14,191 nt of DNA from an uncultured Chloroflexota bacterium. GTDB lineage: Bacteria > Chloroflexota > Anaerolineae > Aggregatilineales > Phototrophicaceae. The notes under the pieces were generated by a model. The model saw only the letters and a list, made by a program, of their open reading frames with translations. It ran no database searches and was not told where the DNA came from. The DNA lies in assembly GCA_937927665.1 (NCBI GenBank), contig CALBRY010000347.1, forward strand, positions 1-14,191, given 5' to 3'. The position numbers were made by a program, and so were the translations under genes. Shown one piece after another: positions 13,111-14,191 of this stretch. Within the stretch, counting starts at the first letter, position 1. Each line of letters begins with the position of its first letter.

Positions 13111-13923
13111 CTATTTGACTGCACCCTCTGCAATACCTTTAAGAATGTTCCGCTGCATGAAGATGTAGAACACAATCACCGGCGCGATCGACAGGATCAA
13201 GCCTGCCATTGCCACCCCGTAATCGCTGGTGTACTGCCCATAAAACGAATACGTAGACAGCGGCAGCGTTCGGTCATTGATGAACAAAACCAGCGACGGC
13301 AGCAGATAGTCATTCCATATCCAGAGCGCATTCAGGATGATGATCGTCGCGGTGGTGGGGCGCAGAATCGGAAAGATAATCTTCCAGAAAATCTGGAACT
13401 TGTTCGCCCCTTCAATGGCTGCCGATTCATCGAGTGCAATTGGAATAGTGCGGATGAATCCATGATAGAGAAACGTCGATAAGCTGACACCAAAACCAAG
13501 ATAGAAGAAAATCAGCGACCAGCGGTTATTCAGCAGACTCAACCGACCATAAATGCTGGCAAACGGGATCATGAGCGCTTGAAACGGCACAATCATCGAC
13601 ACGACCAGCAGAATAAAAACGATCTTGGTGGCAAGGTTTTCAAAGCGCGCCAGATAATAGGCGAGCATCGACGGAAATATCGTCAGCATGACGATCGAAA
13701 GCACCGTGACGATCAGCGAGTTGACGAACGTCGTGCTGTAATTCATGCGTGTGAACGCGTCGGTATAGTTGGAAAAGTCAAGGCTCGTCGGCAGTGCCAG
13801 CGGATCGCGCAAAACTTCGACGCGCCCCTTAAGCGAGTTCAACAATACCACCACGAACGGAAACAGATAGAAAAGGGCAAGAAATACTGCGGCGATCAAA
13901 ACGCCCATTCTCTTGAATTTCAT
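13111..13923 (-). CDS. Carbohydrate ABC transporter permease, MalG type
   Basis: A 270-residue inner-membrane permease with six hydrophobic segments. The first is at about 7-29, followed by the MalG-type periplasmic segment FVVVLLNSLKGRVEVLRDPLALP. The cytoplasmic EAA loop, which contacts the ATPase, is ALDESAAIEGANKFQIFWKIIFPILRP (about 163-189), with the typical ESAAIEGA and a Gly 11-12 residues from the pair of hydrophobics. NALWIWNDYLLP follows, as in sugar permeases. It pairs with the upstream MalF-type permease, with which it shares an ATGA overlap (13920-13923), to import a sugar, oligosaccharide or related solute. The binding protein and ATPase are not in the window; the binding protein is probably further upstream beyond 14191. 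Confidence 0.93.
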   Translation of the reverse strand: MKFKRMGVLIAAVFLALFYLFPFVVVLLNSLKGRVEVLRDPLALPTSLDFSNYTDAFTRMNYSTTFVNSLIVTVLSIVMLTIFPSMLAYYLARFENLATKIVFILLVVSMIVPFQALMIPFASIYGRLSLLNNRWSLIFFYLGFGVSLSTFLYHGFIRTIPIALDESAAIEGANKFQIFWKIIFPILRPTTATIIILNALWIWNDYLLPSLVLFINDRTLPLSTYSFYGQYTSDYGVAMAGLILSIAPVIVFYIFMQRNILKGIAEGAVK

Positions 13924-14191
13924 AATGCCCTACTTTCCAGACGCTTGGAAATGATCACCTGCGTAGTCGCAACAACTGCCACGATGACGAAAAGAATGAT
14001 CGCCTGTGCCTGTGCAGTGCCGAAATGCTGGCTGATAAACGCTTCATTGTAGATATGCAGCGTCGCCATTTCGGTCGAACGGAACGGTCCGCCTCGCGTT
14101 AGTGACAGGTTGACATCAAACACCATGAAGCTGTTACGCAGCGTCAAAAAGATGCTGATCGTAAACGCCTGCACCATCAGCGGGATTTTGA
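13920..14191 (-). CDS. Carbohydrate ABC transporter permease, MalF type, C-terminal part (runs off window)
   Basis: The frame is open from the window edge to the stop at 13920; about 90 C-terminal residues are visible. They include the end of the EAA region (KIPLMVQAFTISIFL), then NSFMVFDVNLSLTRGGPFRSTEMATLHIYNEAF. This motif (FDvxxxLTxGGPxxxTe...IYxxaF) is diagnostic of MalF/UgpA-type sugar permeases. The last helix is AIILFVIVAVVATTQVII. The ATG at 14177 is internal, since the frame continues upstream of it. Its stop overlaps the MalG-type start by 4 bp, so the two permeases are translationally coupled and form the heterodimeric channel. Confidence 0.9.
   Translation of the reverse strand, partial: KIPLMVQAFTISIFLTLRNSFMVFDVNLSLTRGGPFRSTEMATLHIYNEAFISQHFGTAQAQAIILFVIVAVVATTQVIISKRLESRAL

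Noticed and set aside
1..14191. CRISPR array, tRNA/rRNA genes, insertion sequences or phage genes
   Set aside because: No regularly spaced direct repeats, cloverleaf-like sequence, transposase, integrase or structural phage protein was seen on either strand.

Overview
This 14.2 kb window is gene-dense bacterial chromosome of moderately high GC. It has no rRNA, tRNA, CRISPR array, integrase or insertion sequence. Gene content (small stand-alone stress and transport cassettes, a Thr/Pro-rich lipoprotein, a secreted alpha/beta hydrolase, a MalF/MalG-type sugar importer, a ketol-acid reductoisomerase-like protein) and weak Shine-Dalgarno sites at many starts remind me of Chloroflexota (Anaerolineae-like). 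That placement is an impression, not a proof.

Layout. Bases 1-485 (minus) are the N-terminal part of a ketol-acid reductoisomerase (KARI/IlvC)-like protein that lacks two family catalytic residues. It is divergent from a small lipoprotein (562-1047), whose 3' end overlaps a convergent EamA/DMT transporter (959-1984, minus) by 89 bp. A plus-strand block follows: formate/nitrite channel (2187-3023), ABC ATPase and polytopic ABC permease with overlapping reading frames (3077-5291), and an amidase-signature enzyme (5365-6660). The amidase ends at an intrinsic terminator that lies inside the convergent DUF1801 gene (6672-7070, minus). A PPOX-type flavin split-barrel protein (7341-7772, minus) is divergent from a metallo-beta-lactamase-fold hydrolase (7863-8726, plus), which has its own terminator. 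A SAM methyltransferase with a Cys cluster (8744-9385, minus) is divergent from an Lrp/AsnC regulator (9510-9983, plus).

The right third is all minus strand. It reads, in transcription order: the end of a MalF-type permease (runs off the window), a MalG-type permease (13111-13923), then a probable stress operon of DoxX-like membrane protein (12486-12941), OhrR-type MarR repressor (11926-12375), GNAT acetyltransferase (11460-11933) and secreted alpha/beta hydrolase (10081-11397).

The most informative regulatory element is upstream of doxX: a promoter with consensus -35 TTGACA, 17 bp spacer and TACAAT -10, with a perfect 20-bp palindrome over the spacer and -10. This is the geometry of a repressor operator, and OhrR, encoded in the same cluster, is the obvious candidate. 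No ohr/osmC gene, the usual OhrR target, is present in the window. Other points worth attention are the active-site substitutions of the KARI-like protein, the dual-coding GAT-repeat junction between the two ABC genes, and several strong 3' hairpins without U-tracts. I see no clear previously undescribed multi-gene defence or mobile system.
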